Source: Hymenobacter sp. HSC-4F20 (GTDB lineage: Bacteria > Bacteroidota > Bacteroidia > Cytophagales > Hymenobacteraceae). Taken from it: 64,000 nucleotides of DNA. The position numbers were made by a program, and so were the translations under genes. This document shows, one piece after another, positions 37,291-46,425 of this stretch (its first letter is position 1; every line of letters begins with the position of its first letter). Under the pieces are notes generated by a model that did not search any database, was not told the DNA's origin, and saw only the letters and a list, made by a program, of their open reading frames with translations. The DNA lies in contig NZ_JAHZTD010000002.1 of NCBI RefSeq assembly GCF_019599275.1, forward strand, positions 744,001 through 808,000, written 5' to 3'.

Positions 37291-39984
37291 ATGAAGTCAA
37301 CTTTTACTCCTACGGCGCGGGCATTAACGGCAGCAGTCTTTCTGGCCGTACCAGGCCTGGCAGCGGCCCAATCCACGGCGCTTCTTGACCAGGCGCGCGC
37401 GGCGCTGCAAGCCCGCACTACCGCGCTGGGCCTGAAGAAAGCGGATGTAGCGGACCCCACCATAACTACCTCCTTCACCGACGCGCACAACGGTATTACG
37501 CACGTGTACTTGCGCCAGCGCTACCAGGGAGTAGAAATTTACAATGCCGTAGCCGATGTGCACTTAAACGCCAACGGCGGCGTGGCCAGCCTGCACAGCA
37601 GCTTTGTGGCCAACACGGCGGCGCAGGCGCGGCCTGCTACCCCTGGCCTTACGGCCGAGCAGGCCGTAGCCGCCGCCGCGCGGGCCCTGAACCTACCTAC
37701 CCCGCAGGGACTGAAAGTAGAAAAAGCCGGAACTCCGGCAGCTGGCATCGAGTTTTCTCGGGCCGGTATTTCGCTGGAAACCATTCCGGTGAAGCTTATG
37801 TACCTGCCCCTGCCTAGTGGCGAACTGCGGCTGGTGTGGGACGTGCTGATTTACCCCACCCACGCCCAAAACTGCTGGAGCGTACGCGTAGATGCTGCTA
37901 CTGGCGCCCTACTCGATCAGCAAGACCTGGTAATCAGTGAGCAGTTCAGCATGGCACCCCTGACGGCGCCCTTAGCCGCTGTAACTACCCCTACCCCGGC
38001 GGCCCCCACCGCAGCCCGCCCCACGGCCGGCAACAGCTACAACGTGTGGCCCATTACGGTGGAAAGCCCCAACCACGGCAGCCGCCAGGTAGTCACGGAC
38101 CCCGCCGATCCGGCAGTTTCGCCCTACGGCTGGCACGACGTGGACGGTAAGCCCGGCGCCGACTCCCTGCGCACGGCCGGCAACAACGTGTACGCTTACG
38201 AGGACCGTAACAACCGCAACAACAATACTACCGAGCTGTGGCGCGGCGGCTACGCCCCCAAGGGTGGAACCAACCAAATCTTCGACGCCCCCTTTACCAG
38301 CGCCCTACCCACCGCCGCCACGTCTAACCTCGACGCGGCCATCATCAACCTGTTCTACTGGAACAACCTGATGCACGACGTGATGGCCCGCAAGGGCTTC
38401 AACGAGGCCAGCGGTAACTTCCAGGCTACCAACTACACCGGCGCGGGCAAGGGTGGCGACGCCGTATTTGCCGAAGCCCAGGACGCCAGCGCTGCTACTT
38501 CGGTGAGCCTCAACAACGCCAACTTCTCGACCTTGGCCGAGGGCCGTAATCCGCGGATGCAGATGTACCTCTGGGACCAGACTATCAACTCGGCCAGCAT
38601 CACGGCGCCGGCTAACCTGGCCGGCTCAATTACCATTGCGGAAGGCGTTTTCACGCGGCGGCTCTCAAAAACCGGCCCTATCAATGGCAACCTGGTACTC
38701 GTAAACGATGGTACGGCTACGCCCACTTACGGCTGCGCGGCCTACTCCAATGCAACGGCCGTAAAGGACAATATTGCGCTGGTTGACCGAGGCGACTGCA
38801 CCTTCGTAATAAAAGTGCAGCAGGCTCAGGCCGCGGGCGCCAAGATGGTAGTTATCATCAATAACAACGCGACGCAGGGTGCTGTTTCCTTCGGCGGTAC
38901 CGCTGATACGGTTGGCATCCGGATTCCGGGCGTCATGATTTCCAAGGCCGATGGTGACCGGATTAAGGCCGTTCTGCAGGCGGGTACGCCCGTGAGCTTC
39001 TCGGCCAGCGGGGTTACCTACTACCGCGACGGCGACTTCGATAACGGCATTATTGCTCACGAATACGGCCACGGTATTTCAAGCCGCCTGACGGGGGGCG
39101 CAGCAGCTCCCAACTGCCTGCGCAGCGCCGAGCAGATGGGGGAAGGCTGGAGCGACTTCTTCGGGCTGTGGATGACAACTAAGCCGGGCGATGTAGGCGC
39201 CACCGGCCGCGGCATTGGTACGTACGCCAAGTTCCAGGCAACTACGGGGCCCGGCATTCGTCCAAACCCATACAGCACCAACCTGACTGTGAACCCGGCT
39301 ACCTACGACTATATCGGTAAGACCGTAAGTGGTGTCAGCTACGCCGTTACCGACGGTACCGTCCCCGTTCACAACGTAGGGTATGTATGGGCCTCAGCAC
39401 TTTGGGATTTGAACTGGGCCTTGATCGATAAGTATGGCTATAATACGGATCTGCGCGGCACTACCGGCGGCAACAACATTGCGCTGCAACTGGTTATCGA
39501 TGGCTTGAAGCTGCAGGCCTGTAACCCTGGCTTTATTGATGGACGCAATGCCATCCTCAAAGCGGACTCCCTCAACAACAACGCCGCTAACTCGGCTATT
39601 ATCTGGCGGGTGTTTGCTCGCCGGGGCCTGGGCTTCAGCGCCCGGCAGGGCAGCGCCAACAGCCTCACCGACCAAACTGCGGCCTTCGACATGCCCGCGG
39701 TGCTGAGCAGCCGCCCGCAGCTAAGCGAGAAACTACTGGAGGTGTACCCCAACCCGGCCCGCACGCAGGTGCTGGTTCGCACGCAGCTGAGCAGTGCTGC
39801 TCCCGTGCAGGTAGAAGTAGTTTCTTTGCTGGGGCAGCGCGTACGGACGCAGCAGGTGTCTGCTGGCCGCCTACAGCAGGAAGGGGTTGCTATTGATGTA
39901 GCTGACCTTGCCGGCGGAGTATATGTGGTACGCCTGACCACGTCGGAAGGTACCATCACCAAGAAAGTGGTGGTGCAGCACTAA
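37291..39984 (+). CDS. M36-family (fungalysin) metalloprotease with PA and type IX sorting domains
   Basis: An 897-residue exported protease: signal peptide (MKSTFTPTARALTAAVFLAVPGLAAAQ), FTP-type propeptide (about 30-200, which keeps the enzyme inactive), peptidase M36 domain with zinc motif HEYGH at 590-594 and downstream Glu in EQMGEGWSDFFGLW, a PA (protease-associated) domain inserted around residues 440-560 (IALVDRGDCTFVIKVQQAQ), and a type IX sorting domain at the end (LLEVYPNPARTQVLVRTQL; LAGGVYVVRLTTSEG; KKVVVQH). It degrades extracellular protein. ATG 37291 is used; upstream TTG codons would not give a signal peptide. Confidence 0.94.
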   Translation: MKSTFTPTARALTAAVFLAVPGLAAAQSTALLDQARAALQARTTALGLKKADVADPTITTSFTDAHNGITHVYLRQRYQGVEIYNAVADVHLNANGGVASLHSSFVANTAAQARPATPGLTAEQAVAAAARALNLPTPQGLKVEKAGTPAAGIEFSRAGISLETIPVKLMYLPLPSGELRLVWDVLIYPTHAQNCWSVRVDAATGALLDQQDLVISEQFSMAPLTAPLAAVTTPTPAAPTAARPTAGNSYNVWPITVESPNHGSRQVVTDPADPAVSPYGWHDVDGKPGADSLRTAGNNVYAYEDRNNRNNNTTELWRGGYAPKGGTNQIFDAPFTSALPTAATSNLDAAIINLFYWNNLMHDVMARKGFNEASGNFQATNYTGAGKGGDAVFAEAQDASAATSVSLNNANFSTLAEGRNPRMQMYLWDQTINSASITAPANLAGSITIAEGVFTRRLSKTGPINGNLVLVNDGTATPTYGCAAYSNATAVKDNIALVDRGDCTFVIKVQQAQAAGAKMVVIINNNATQGAVSFGGTADTVGIRIPGVMISKADGDRIKAVLQAGTPVSFSASGVTYYRDGDFDNGIIAHEYGHGISSRLTGGAAAPNCLRSAEQMGEGWSDFFGLWMTTKPGDVGATGRGIGTYAKFQATTGPGIRPNPYSTNLTVNPATYDYIGKTVSGVSYAVTDGTVPVHNVGYVWASALWDLNWALIDKYGYNTDLRGTTGGNNIALQLVIDGLKLQACNPGFIDGRNAILKADSLNNNAANSAIIWRVFARRGLGFSARQGSANSLTDQTAAFDMPAVLSSRPQLSEKLLEVYPNPARTQVLVRTQLSSAAPVQVEVVSLLGQRVRTQQVSAGRLQQEGVAIDVADLAGGVYVVRLTTSEGTITKKVVVQH

Positions 39985-40008
39985 GCCACCTACTACCTCT
40001 AAATCAGA

Positions 40009-40050
40009 AAATCAGAACGGCCCAGTGACTTCACTGGGCCGTTCTGATTT
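40009..40050. terminator. Bidirectional terminator between the M36 gene and the minus-strand lipoprotein gene
   Basis: A 20-bp near-perfect stem, 40009-40028 with 40031-40050, with A/T-rich edges on both strands. The convergent genes share it. Confidence 0.88.
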
Positions 40051-40051
40051 G

Positions 40052-40912
40052 TTACATATCCATTCCTTCCTGAATATTAAATGAGACGGTGGTATATCTA
40101 CCTCTGTTTTGTCCATCGAGTGCTTCTATAACTACCGTATAGCTTCCGGCACCGAAACCTGACGTGTCAAGTAGGTAGTTGCCGGTGTTATCAATCTGAT
40201 AGCGGGAAAGCACCCCAGTGGCTGTTTCGTTAGGGTCGGACGACGCTGCTGGCGCTAAGCTGAACACACTGAAGCTTGGTTGGGTAATATGGCCGCCCAT
40301 CATCAGAATGCGCACCTTATTCGAGCCTATACCGCTGCTACCTGTGTACCAACGCAAATTAATTTTGCTTGTACCATAGGGATACGTAGCCTGTCTGATG
40401 CCTTGAGTAGGGCTATAGATAATGAGGCTCCCATTCTCCTGATCAACTGTTCCTCTGTTCCCCCCTGCTACCGTGATTCCGGGTATCTGACTATACTTGG
40501 CCGGATCATATGCATCATGCACTTTCAAGGTGTAAGTGCCATCCAGTACATAGGTAGGAATTAGGCAAGAGGCCAATCCATTGCTGCCAGGCCCTCCGTA
40601 GAAGGGAGGATTCAACAGATATTTCGTCCCGCTGCTTTCGTTGATCAACTCAATTACATCATACTCTATGGCAGTGGGGCTGTTCCACCAGGATACTCGC
40701 ACTACACTGCCTTGGGTAATGGCTCCTTGCACCGGGGCCGTAGCAGATGTGGAGTACGCTAGGTCAGAGTAATTGATACACATGGAGCAGGCTTTGCTGA
40801 TGCTCTGGACACCAGGCTGAGACACTGGCTGCACGCCATTCATGTGATCCTCGCAAGACGACAGCAGGATTGCAAAGGCAACGATAGGAGAAAGTAATAG
40901 CGTTTTTTTCAT
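40052..40912 (-). CDS. Lipoprotein of unknown function, AT-richer than its surroundings
   Basis: A 286-residue lipoprotein: MKKTLLLSPIVAFAILLSSC with the acylated Cys at 20. The mature part has about three beta-rich repeats of Ig/fibronectin character (GSVVRVSWWNSPTAIEYDVI; DGTYTLKVHDAYDP; AGSYTVVIEALDGQNRGRYTT). No enzyme motif is seen; it could carry a ligand or sit on the surface. Its codons have clearly lower GC content than adjacent genes, which suggests recent acquisition. It sits at the end of an AT-rich intergenic region (40913-41115). Confidence 0.8.
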   Translation of the reverse strand: MKKTLLLSPIVAFAILLSSCEDHMNGVQPVSQPGVQSISKACSMCINYSDLAYSTSATAPVQGAITQGSVVRVSWWNSPTAIEYDVIELINESSGTKYLLNPPFYGGPGSNGLASCLIPTYVLDGTYTLKVHDAYDPAKYSQIPGITVAGGNRGTVDQENGSLIIYSPTQGIRQATYPYGTSKINLRWYTGSSGIGSNKVRILMMGGHITQPSFSVFSLAPAASSDPNETATGVLSRYQIDNTGNYLLDTSGFGAGSYTVVIEALDGQNRGRYTTVSFNIQEGMDM

Positions 40913-41115
40913 GGGTTATAGGGTAAATTGAAGGTGCGGCTAATGTAGTAGTATTCATATGAATACTTAGTTAATACTTTATTAATTATTTAAGCGCCTT
41001 TCCGAGAGCTTTATCTTTCTCATGTTGCTTTACTGGCTACTACCGTACTCACCGGATATAGGGACTGAGCAGCAGTTCCCGCTGTTTCGCCATCAAGTGT
41101 TAAGGGTATACTAGC

Positions 41116-41544
41116 ATGATGTTTCCACCTGATTCTTCGACTGATGCCGCCCTGGTAGCTTTGCGCCCGGCAGTGGTTCCCGAGCAAGGCATGAATCCGG
41201 CTACTACTGTCGGCGACTTCCTGCACCATACTCTCCGGCCTGTATTGAAGCTTCAAAATCTGCGGCTGCTGACCGCAGTGGCCGATTTTCTGCTGGACCA
41301 CCACGTACCTTTCCGTACGGCGAACCTGACCGAGCGCCAGCGCCTCGTGGCGGAACTGCTAACTCGCAACACCAAGCTCCGTTACACGGTAGTAGGCTTA
41401 CTGACAGGCCTGTTTACAACGGCAGAAACCCGGTTCTACCGCGCCCATCGTCCTGAGCTGAACCGTCGGCTGCTGGAACTAGCTGTGCGCCGCGTGCAGG
41501 ACCAAACCGAGGCGGTAGCCGAACTGCTGGAGCCGGCGGCATGA
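41116..41544 (+). CDS. Hypothetical protein overlapping the DnaJ-like gene
   Basis: A 142-residue helical protein with few unusual features (HHTLRPVLKLQNLRLLTAVAD, VGLLTGLFTTAETRFYRAHRP). ATG codons at 41116 and 41119 both fit. Its stop (TGA) overlaps the next ATG at 41541-41544, so it is translationally coupled to the DnaJ-like gene. I do not recognise a family; codon use matches the genome, which supports a real gene. Confidence 0.7.
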   Translation: MMFPPDSSTDAALVALRPAVVPEQGMNPATTVGDFLHHTLRPVLKLQNLRLLTAVADFLLDHHVPFRTANLTERQRLVAELLTRNTKLRYTVVGLLTGLFTTAETRFYRAHRPELNRRLLELAVRRVQDQTEAVAELLEPAA

Positions 41545-42353
41545 GCACGTTTTACGAAACGCTGGAAGTCAGTGAGCAAGCTACCCCTGAGCAAATCCGA
41601 CGGGCCTACCGCCGACTGGTTTTGCTTACCCACCCCGACCGTACCCCCGACCCGGCCGCCCACGAACGATACCTGGCCATCAATGCTGCCTACGACGTGC
41701 TGAGCCAGCCCGCGCGCCGCCAGCTCTACGACGCTGCCCTGGCCATCCGGCGGCGTCCGGTGGCCCCGCTAGCTCCGGCGGCGGCAGTGGGCAGCGCCAG
41801 CTCCCGCGACCGGGCCCGAGCCCGCCGCCGGTATCCGGCCGCCCCGCCGCCAGGCCCTCGCCCCGATCCGTACGCGCACATATATGCCCGCTACGCACCC
41901 TGGGGCCAACGCTTCTGCCAGCTTATGCTGGTATTTTGCAGCCTGCTGCTGTTGGATTGCTGCCTGACTCGGGAGTACCGCGGCGAACAGGTCCAGACCG
42001 TGGAACGCCACTCCATGTCCTCGCGCCGGAGCGGCTCGGTTACGTACTACACGTTCCGGACCCCGCACGCCCGCTTCCGCAGCTACGACTACGACTGGGC
42101 CCGGGGCACGCTGCTTACCATTCGCCGGAGCGCTTTGTTCGGCCAGATCCGGGAGGTAGGCGTGCAGGGTCAAGTTCTACAGCCCGCCGACCGGGTGAGC
42201 ATCTACGGCAACTTCTTTTTCGCCCCCTTGCTGCTGGCCGTGCTGGCGGCGGTGGGCGCCTGGCCGCGCGCTTCCCACGCCCTGGTACTCAATTGCAGCG
42301 TGGGTGCCGGCCTGCTGCTACTGGTAGTCTTCTACTTTCTGTATAGTTCCTGA
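41541..42353 (+). CDS. DnaJ-domain membrane protein
   Basis: A 270-residue protein with an N-terminal J domain (residues 3-67, FYETLEVSEQATPEQIRRAY with HPD at 31-33, which stimulates Hsp70) followed by a basic, Pro-rich linker and two or three transmembrane segments (about 126-142, 225-240 and 248-268). It anchors a DnaK partner at the inner membrane or recruits a membrane client. It overlaps the preceding gene by 4 bases. Confidence 0.85.
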   Translation: MSTFYETLEVSEQATPEQIRRAYRRLVLLTHPDRTPDPAAHERYLAINAAYDVLSQPARRQLYDAALAIRRRPVAPLAPAAAVGSASSRDRARARRRYPAAPPPGPRPDPYAHIYARYAPWGQRFCQLMLVFCSLLLLDCCLTREYRGEQVQTVERHSMSSRRSGSVTYYTFRTPHARFRSYDYDWARGTLLTIRRSALFGQIREVGVQGQVLQPADRVSIYGNFFFAPLLLAVLAAVGAWPRASHALVLNCSVGAGLLLLVVFYFLYSS

Positions 42354-42373
42354 ATTTACTTGGCTTCCTAAAT

Positions 42374-42413
42374 GCCAACAGCGCCCGGAAAGCAGGTTCC
42401 AGGCGCTGTTGGC
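42374..42413. terminator. Bidirectional terminator between the DnaJ-like gene and terC
   Basis: A 12-bp stem, 42374-42385 with 42402-42413, extended inside by GGAA/TTCC. It lies between convergent genes. Confidence 0.8.
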
Positions 42414-42442
42414 GTTCTTAGCAGGCTGGGCTACTCTCCAGG

Positions 42443-43213
42443 CTAGTCGTACTGCGAGTCGCGCAGGTGCACGGGGGCAGCCTTTTTGCGCAGGCGCATG
42501 TTGAGCACCTCTACTATCAGGGAGAAGAACATGGCGAAGTATATGTAGCCTTTCTCAATCTCCTTGTGGAAGGATTCCATCACCAGCATCACCCCAATCA
42601 TAATCAGGAAGGAGAGGGCCAGCATCTTGATAGTGGGGTTCCGGTTCACGAAGTCAGCCACGATGCCGCTGAAGGCCAGCATCACGCCCATCGACAGGAC
42701 AACGGCCAGAATCATGATCAGCACGTTATCTACCAGGCCCACAGCCGTTAAGATGGAATCGAAGCTGAAGACGATGTCGATGAGGATAATTTGCAGGATG
42801 ACGGCTCCCATCGTGGCGCTGCCTTTCGTGTTGTGCTCGTCCTCTTCCTCACCCTGGAGCTTGGTGTGAATTTCGGTGGTGCTCTTCCCAATCAGGAACA
42901 GACCGCCCCCCAGCAGAATAAGGTCGCGGCCGGTTACGCTCCAGCCCTCGGCCATCCACGGCACAGGTAGGGTAAACAGCGGCGCCTTCAGGCCCACAAT
43001 CCAGGAAATACTCAGCAGCAACCCAATGCGGAATACCAGCGCCAGCAGCAAGCCAATGGTACGCCCCCGCTGCTGCTGCTCGCGCGGCAACCGGTTGACG
43101 ATGATGGAAATGAAGATGATGTTGTCAATCCCCAGCACAATTTCCATGAACGTAAGCGTAAGCAAGCTTACCCAGGTCTGGGGGTTAGAAAAAACGGAGA
43201 AGTCGAAATTCAT
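42443..43213 (-). CDS. TerC-family integral membrane protein
   Basis: A 256-residue TerC/Alx-type membrane protein with about seven helices. TFMEIVLGIDNIIFIS and LIDIVFSFDSILTAVGL carry the repeated acidic residues within helices typical of the family, linked to metal (Mn) export or assembly of secreted proteins. It lies at the end of a convergent pair with the DnaJ-like gene. No tellurite genes are nearby, so the gene name is by family only. Confidence 0.93.
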   Translation of the reverse strand: MNFDFSVFSNPQTWVSLLTLTFMEIVLGIDNIIFISIIVNRLPREQQQRGRTIGLLLALVFRIGLLLSISWIVGLKAPLFTLPVPWMAEGWSVTGRDLILLGGGLFLIGKSTTEIHTKLQGEEEDEHNTKGSATMGAVILQIILIDIVFSFDSILTAVGLVDNVLIMILAVVLSMGVMLAFSGIVADFVNRNPTIKMLALSFLIMIGVMLVMESFHKEIEKGYIYFAMFFSLIVEVLNMRLRKKAAPVHLRDSQYD

Positions 43214-43304
43214 GAAGGCGGCGATGTGGTGAGAGGAAGTACGGGGATAAGGGGAGAAAGTACAGGGTCACGCCGTGCCGTGCCTTTCTCACTAGTCACG
43301 TAGC

Positions 43305-43796
43305 TTATGATTTCATGTTGACGAATTGCAGGGGCTGCCCGATGTCGGCGCGGCGCACCAGGGCAATAGCGGCCTGCAACTCGTCGATTTTCTTAGCCGT
43401 GACGCGCACTTGGTCGTCCTGCATCTGGGCTTCCACTTTCGCCTTGCCGTCTTTGATGGCCTTGATGATTTTACGGCCCGCTTCCTTATCGACCCCGGCG
43501 CGCACCTTGATGACTTTTTTCACCAGCGCCCCGCTGGCCTGCTCCTCGGCCGTGAAATCCAGCGCGGTGCCGTCGATGCCCTGCTTCACTACCCGCGCCA
43601 GCAGAATGTCTTCCAGGGCTTTCACCCGCATAGAGTTTTCGGAGCTGAGCGTGATGGTATTGGCTTTCTTATCCAGCTCGATGCCGCCTTTGGTGTCGCG
43701 CAGGTCGTAGCGGGTCTGAAGTTCCTTTTTGGCTGTATTCACCGCATTCTCGAGGGTTTGCGGATCTACTTTGCTGACGATATCGAAGGAGGCCAT
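43305..43796 (-). CDS. yajQ: YajQ-family nucleotide-binding protein
   Basis: A 163-residue YajQ protein (MASFDIVSKVDPQTLENAVNTA, TITLSSENSMRVKALEDIL, KAKVEAQMQDDQVRVTAKKIDELQAAI). Family members bind nucleotides, and some bind cyclic di-GMP. ATG 43796 is used; an upstream in-frame extension lacks conserved sequence. A TATCTTTG -7 element lies about 60 bases upstream. Confidence 0.95.
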   Translation of the reverse strand: MASFDIVSKVDPQTLENAVNTAKKELQTRYDLRDTKGGIELDKKANTITLSSENSMRVKALEDILLARVVKQGIDGTALDFTAEEQASGALVKKVIKVRAGVDKEAGRKIIKAIKDGKAKVEAQMQDDQVRVTAKKIDELQAAIALVRRADIGQPLQFVNMKS

Positions 43797-43856
43797 AGGT
43801 AAAAATGGGGTGAGAGGAAATTCTGCGCTACGGTGCAGCGCGCCGCAGGTTAGGCT

Positions 43857-43864
43857 CAAAGATA
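43857..43864 (-). promoter_or_regulatory. -7 element TATCTTTG (minus strand) for yajQ
   Basis: The plus strand reads CAAAGATA, an exact TAnnTTTG match on the minus strand, about 60 bases from the yajQ start. Confidence 0.48.
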
Positions 43865-43952
43865 GCGAGGCGGCGAAATGCAGAAACGGACGAGCCCGCA
43901 AGTTCCAGGCGGGCGCTAGTATCTTACGGCCTCAGCCATAGCTTATCGCCCT

Positions 43953-44393
43953 ATGCCCGCCATTACTTTCCCCCGTACCCCGGCCGAGTGGGCCGCCTAC
44001 TTCCGTCTGCGCTACGAAGTGCTCCGCCAGCCCTGGCAGCAGCCCGAGGGCTCAGAGCAGGCCGACGACGATATGGCTCCTGCCACTACCCATGCCCTGC
44101 TGCTGGCGCCGGAGGGCTACGCCGCCGGGGTAGGCCGGCTACATCCTACCGGGCCTAAGCAAGGGCAAGTGCGCTTTATGGCCGTGCATCCGGCCTGGCA
44201 GGGCCGGGGGGTAGGCCGGCAGGTGCTAGAGTACTTAGAAGCGGCGGCCCGCGCCCAGGGCCTTACGGAGGTGGTGCTCCACGCCCGCGAGCCAGCCGTA
44301 CCGTTTTACCAGCGGCTGGGCTACACGGTAGTGGCCCCCTCGCACGTGTTGTTTGGCGCCATCCCGCACTTTCTGATGCGCCGGGTGCTGTAG
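43953..44393 (+). CDS. GNAT-family N-acetyltransferase
   Basis: A 146-residue single-domain acetyltransferase. The acetyl-CoA loop is VHPAWQGRGVGRQVLEYLEAAARAQG (about residues 73-98, R/Q-x-x-G-x-G/A type) and the late segment is FYQRLGYTVV. The substrate is unknown; the family includes many small-molecule modifiers. It lies between yajQ and the DUF962 gene. Confidence 0.87.
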   Translation: MPAITFPRTPAEWAAYFRLRYEVLRQPWQQPEGSEQADDDMAPATTHALLLAPEGYAAGVGRLHPTGPKQGQVRFMAVHPAWQGRGVGRQVLEYLEAAARAQGLTEVVLHAREPAVPFYQRLGYTVVAPSHVLFGAIPHFLMRRVL

Positions 44394-44408
44394 CAGTGAG
44401 TAGTACGC

Positions 44409-44714
44409 TTAAAACTTTTCCTTGCCGCGCAACAAATCCCAATAGAGCTGAAAGTCGCCGCGCAGGGAAAGCCAGGGGTGCTGAAAGGTAGCCGGGCGGT
44501 TATGCTCCACAAAAAAGTGACCTACCCAGGCAAAGCCATAAGCAGCCACAACGCCGGCCAGTAGCAGCAGGGGCCGGGCCCACACTACGGCCAGCACTAC
44601 CGCCGTCAGGAACAAAGTAGTCCCGATAAAATGCAGCACCCGGGTACCGCGCTGCTGGTGCTCACGCAGGTAGTAGGGATAGAACTCGGCAAACGAGGGG
44701 AAGGAAGCAGACAT
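44409..44714 (-). CDS. DUF962 / Mpo1-like membrane protein
   Basis: A 101-residue protein with two hydrophobic segments. The motifs fit DUF962: FYPYYLREHQQRGTRVLHFIGTTL, WVGHFFVEHNRPATFQHP. Yeast Mpo1 of this family is a dioxygenase of 2-hydroxy fatty acids; the His residues here (H19, H28, H65, H70) would be the metal ligands. ATG 44714 is used, and the conserved region begins with FAEFYPYYL. It is divergent from the thioesterase gene. Confidence 0.88.
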   Translation of the reverse strand: MSASFPSFAEFYPYYLREHQQRGTRVLHFIGTTLFLTAVVLAVVWARPLLLLAGVVAAYGFAWVGHFFVEHNRPATFQHPWLSLRGDFQLYWDLLRGKEKF

Positions 44715-44788
44715 GCGTGGTGGGGTTTCCCGAAAGTACTCTACCTTTTCCAGGTATTCCAACTTTCGTTTTCCTGCTTTTTCGCGCC

Positions 44789-45265
44789 ATGCAGCCTACG
44801 CCCGATTTGCCTACCCTGCTTGCTATCTACAACCAAATCAACCACTATGGCCGCACCAATGGCATGGAACTGACCGTGACGCACCCGGGCAAGGTGCACT
44901 ACACCATGGCTGTGCAGGAAACGCATCTCTCCTCCCCCGGCACTTGCCACGGCGGCGTGCTCGCCGGCCTCATGGACTCGGCTCTGGGGGCGGCAGCTCT
45001 TTCGCTGGCCTTTACGACGGGCGAACTGGTATCAACGGTTGAGTTCAAGATCAACTACCTCCATCCCGTGTACCTGCACGATGCCTTGGTGGCCCAGGGG
45101 ATGGTAGAACACAGCGGCAAAACCCTGGTTGTGAGTAGTGCTCAGATTATTTGTCCGGGCCGCGACAACCTGGTAGTAGCACGCGGCATGGGCACCTTCA
45201 ACCGCTACCCAGCCAGCAAGCGCGGCTTTCACGAACTACTGTTCCCTGCTGAGGAGCAGGGGTAA
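44789..45265 (+). CDS. PaaI-like hotdog-fold thioesterase
   Basis: A 158-residue protein with the hotdog signature HLSSPGTCHGGVLAGLMDSALGAAA (about 48-73), where the conserved His-Gly-Gly stretch and the following Asp form the usual active site. It hydrolyses an acyl-CoA thioester. ATG 44789 is chosen because the frame upstream lies in the promoter of the divergent DUF962 gene. Confidence 0.88.
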   Translation: MQPTPDLPTLLAIYNQINHYGRTNGMELTVTHPGKVHYTMAVQETHLSSPGTCHGGVLAGLMDSALGAAALSLAFTTGELVSTVEFKINYLHPVYLHDALVAQGMVEHSGKTLVVSSAQIICPGRDNLVVARGMGTFNRYPASKRGFHELLFPAEEQG

Positions 45266-45354
45266 AGTGGTGAGCTGGCGAAATGGTAAGCTTTCAGTTC
45301 AGCTGGCCCCATCTGCGCAGTTAAAACATCAGAGCCATCCGCTAAAAAAGAAGC

Positions 45355-45391
45355 CGCCAGACAACCTGACTCACAAGCAGGCTGTCCGGCG
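45355..45391 (-). terminator. Terminator for the NYN gene
   Basis: Arms 45355-45368 and 45378-45391 pair fully on the minus strand (two G-U pairs) and are followed there by GGCTTCTTTTTT. On the plus strand the same two pairs would be A-C mismatches, so it works in one direction only. Confidence 0.82.
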
Positions 45392-45426
45392 ACTTTAGAG
45401 CGACCGAACCTGGATATTATAAGTAA

Positions 45427-46425
45427 TTACAGACGTTCGGGCGAGCCGGCCGACTCGTGTTCGTGCTCATCATATTCGTCCCCGTCCAGTTCGGGGGCTT
45501 CTACTTTGCGTACGTTGCGGGCGCAGTCCTCGTCGCGGTGATTGCGGCCTACGGTGAACTCCACCCAGTCCCCTTCGCGCAGGTCATTGAAATCCCCTTC
45601 GGCCATATCGGCGTAGCTGAAGAACAGGTTATTGGGGGGCATTACCACGAAGCCAAAGCCGTTCTTCAGATTTTTGATGGTGCTGATGCCTACCGTACCT
45701 ACCGGACCCGCCGCCGTGGGGCCGGTGGGGCGCACGGGCTTGGGGGCTGCCGGGAAAGCCACCGGCTCGGGCGTGTTTACAAACATGGCCTCAATCAGCT
45801 CATCTCCGGAGTTGATACCCTGATCGATGATGTCGTGCATCTGCACGGGGTAGGTAGCCTGCTCCAGCAGCTGCTGCGAGGCGCGGGTTACGCGGTTCTC
45901 TCCTTTAAAGTCCGTGTATTTGAAGTCCCAGTTCAGCAGCATCACGCGGGTACCTACCGTGTTGAGCTTCTTAATCAGGGGCGCATAGTCCGAGTCGCCG
46001 GCAATTAGCACCACTACGTCGAAGCTCTTGTGGATAGCCAGTTCCAGGGCCTCCAGGGACAGCCACACATCAATGCCTTTTTCCTGCAAACGGCCATCGC
46101 GCGTTTTCAGGGGCATGTAGTGGGTGGTAATACCCATATTCATCAGGATATCGTCGAGCAGACGGTCATGGAACAGCCGGTCTTTGTCGCGGGCCTCCGT
46201 AGCCGAGAGACGGCCGCGGAAAAAGTGCGAGTCAATAATTTGGCTTAGACGCACGTCTACGTCTTCTTCCTCTGCTACCTGATGTCGAATAAATTCATGA
46301 AGACCTTCCAGGCTAATACGGGCCTTGCGGTCATGCTGGAAGTAGTAGTAATCACTGATTTTCAGGAAATAATTGCCGTCATAAAAGACGCCTATCCTAA
46401 TCAGGGGGCTATTTATCTGGTTCAT
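45427..46425 (-). CDS. NYN-domain RNase-like protein fused to a cold-shock domain
   Basis: A 332-residue protein. The N-terminal NYN (PIN-like nuclease) domain covers about 1-190: the acidic residues are in FYDGNYF, EKGIDVWLSLEAL and LIAGDSDYAPLIKKLN. After a linker, residues about 240-310 form a cold-shock domain (GTVGISTIKNLKNGFGFVV, FFSYADM, GDWVEFTV), which binds single-stranded RNA or DNA. The fusion suggests an RNA-guided or RNA-binding cleavage role. The C-terminus is very acidic. It has its own TATCTTTG promoter and terminator. Confidence 0.9.
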   Translation of the reverse strand: MNQINSPLIRIGVFYDGNYFLKISDYYYFQHDRKARISLEGLHEFIRHQVAEEEDVDVRLSQIIDSHFFRGRLSATEARDKDRLFHDRLLDDILMNMGITTHYMPLKTRDGRLQEKGIDVWLSLEALELAIHKSFDVVVLIAGDSDYAPLIKKLNTVGTRVMLLNWDFKYTDFKGENRVTRASQQLLEQATYPVQMHDIIDQGINSGDELIEAMFVNTPEPVAFPAAPKPVRPTGPTAAGPVGTVGISTIKNLKNGFGFVVMPPNNLFFSYADMAEGDFNDLREGDWVEFTVGRNHRDEDCARNVRKVEAPELDGDEYDEHEHESAGSPERL

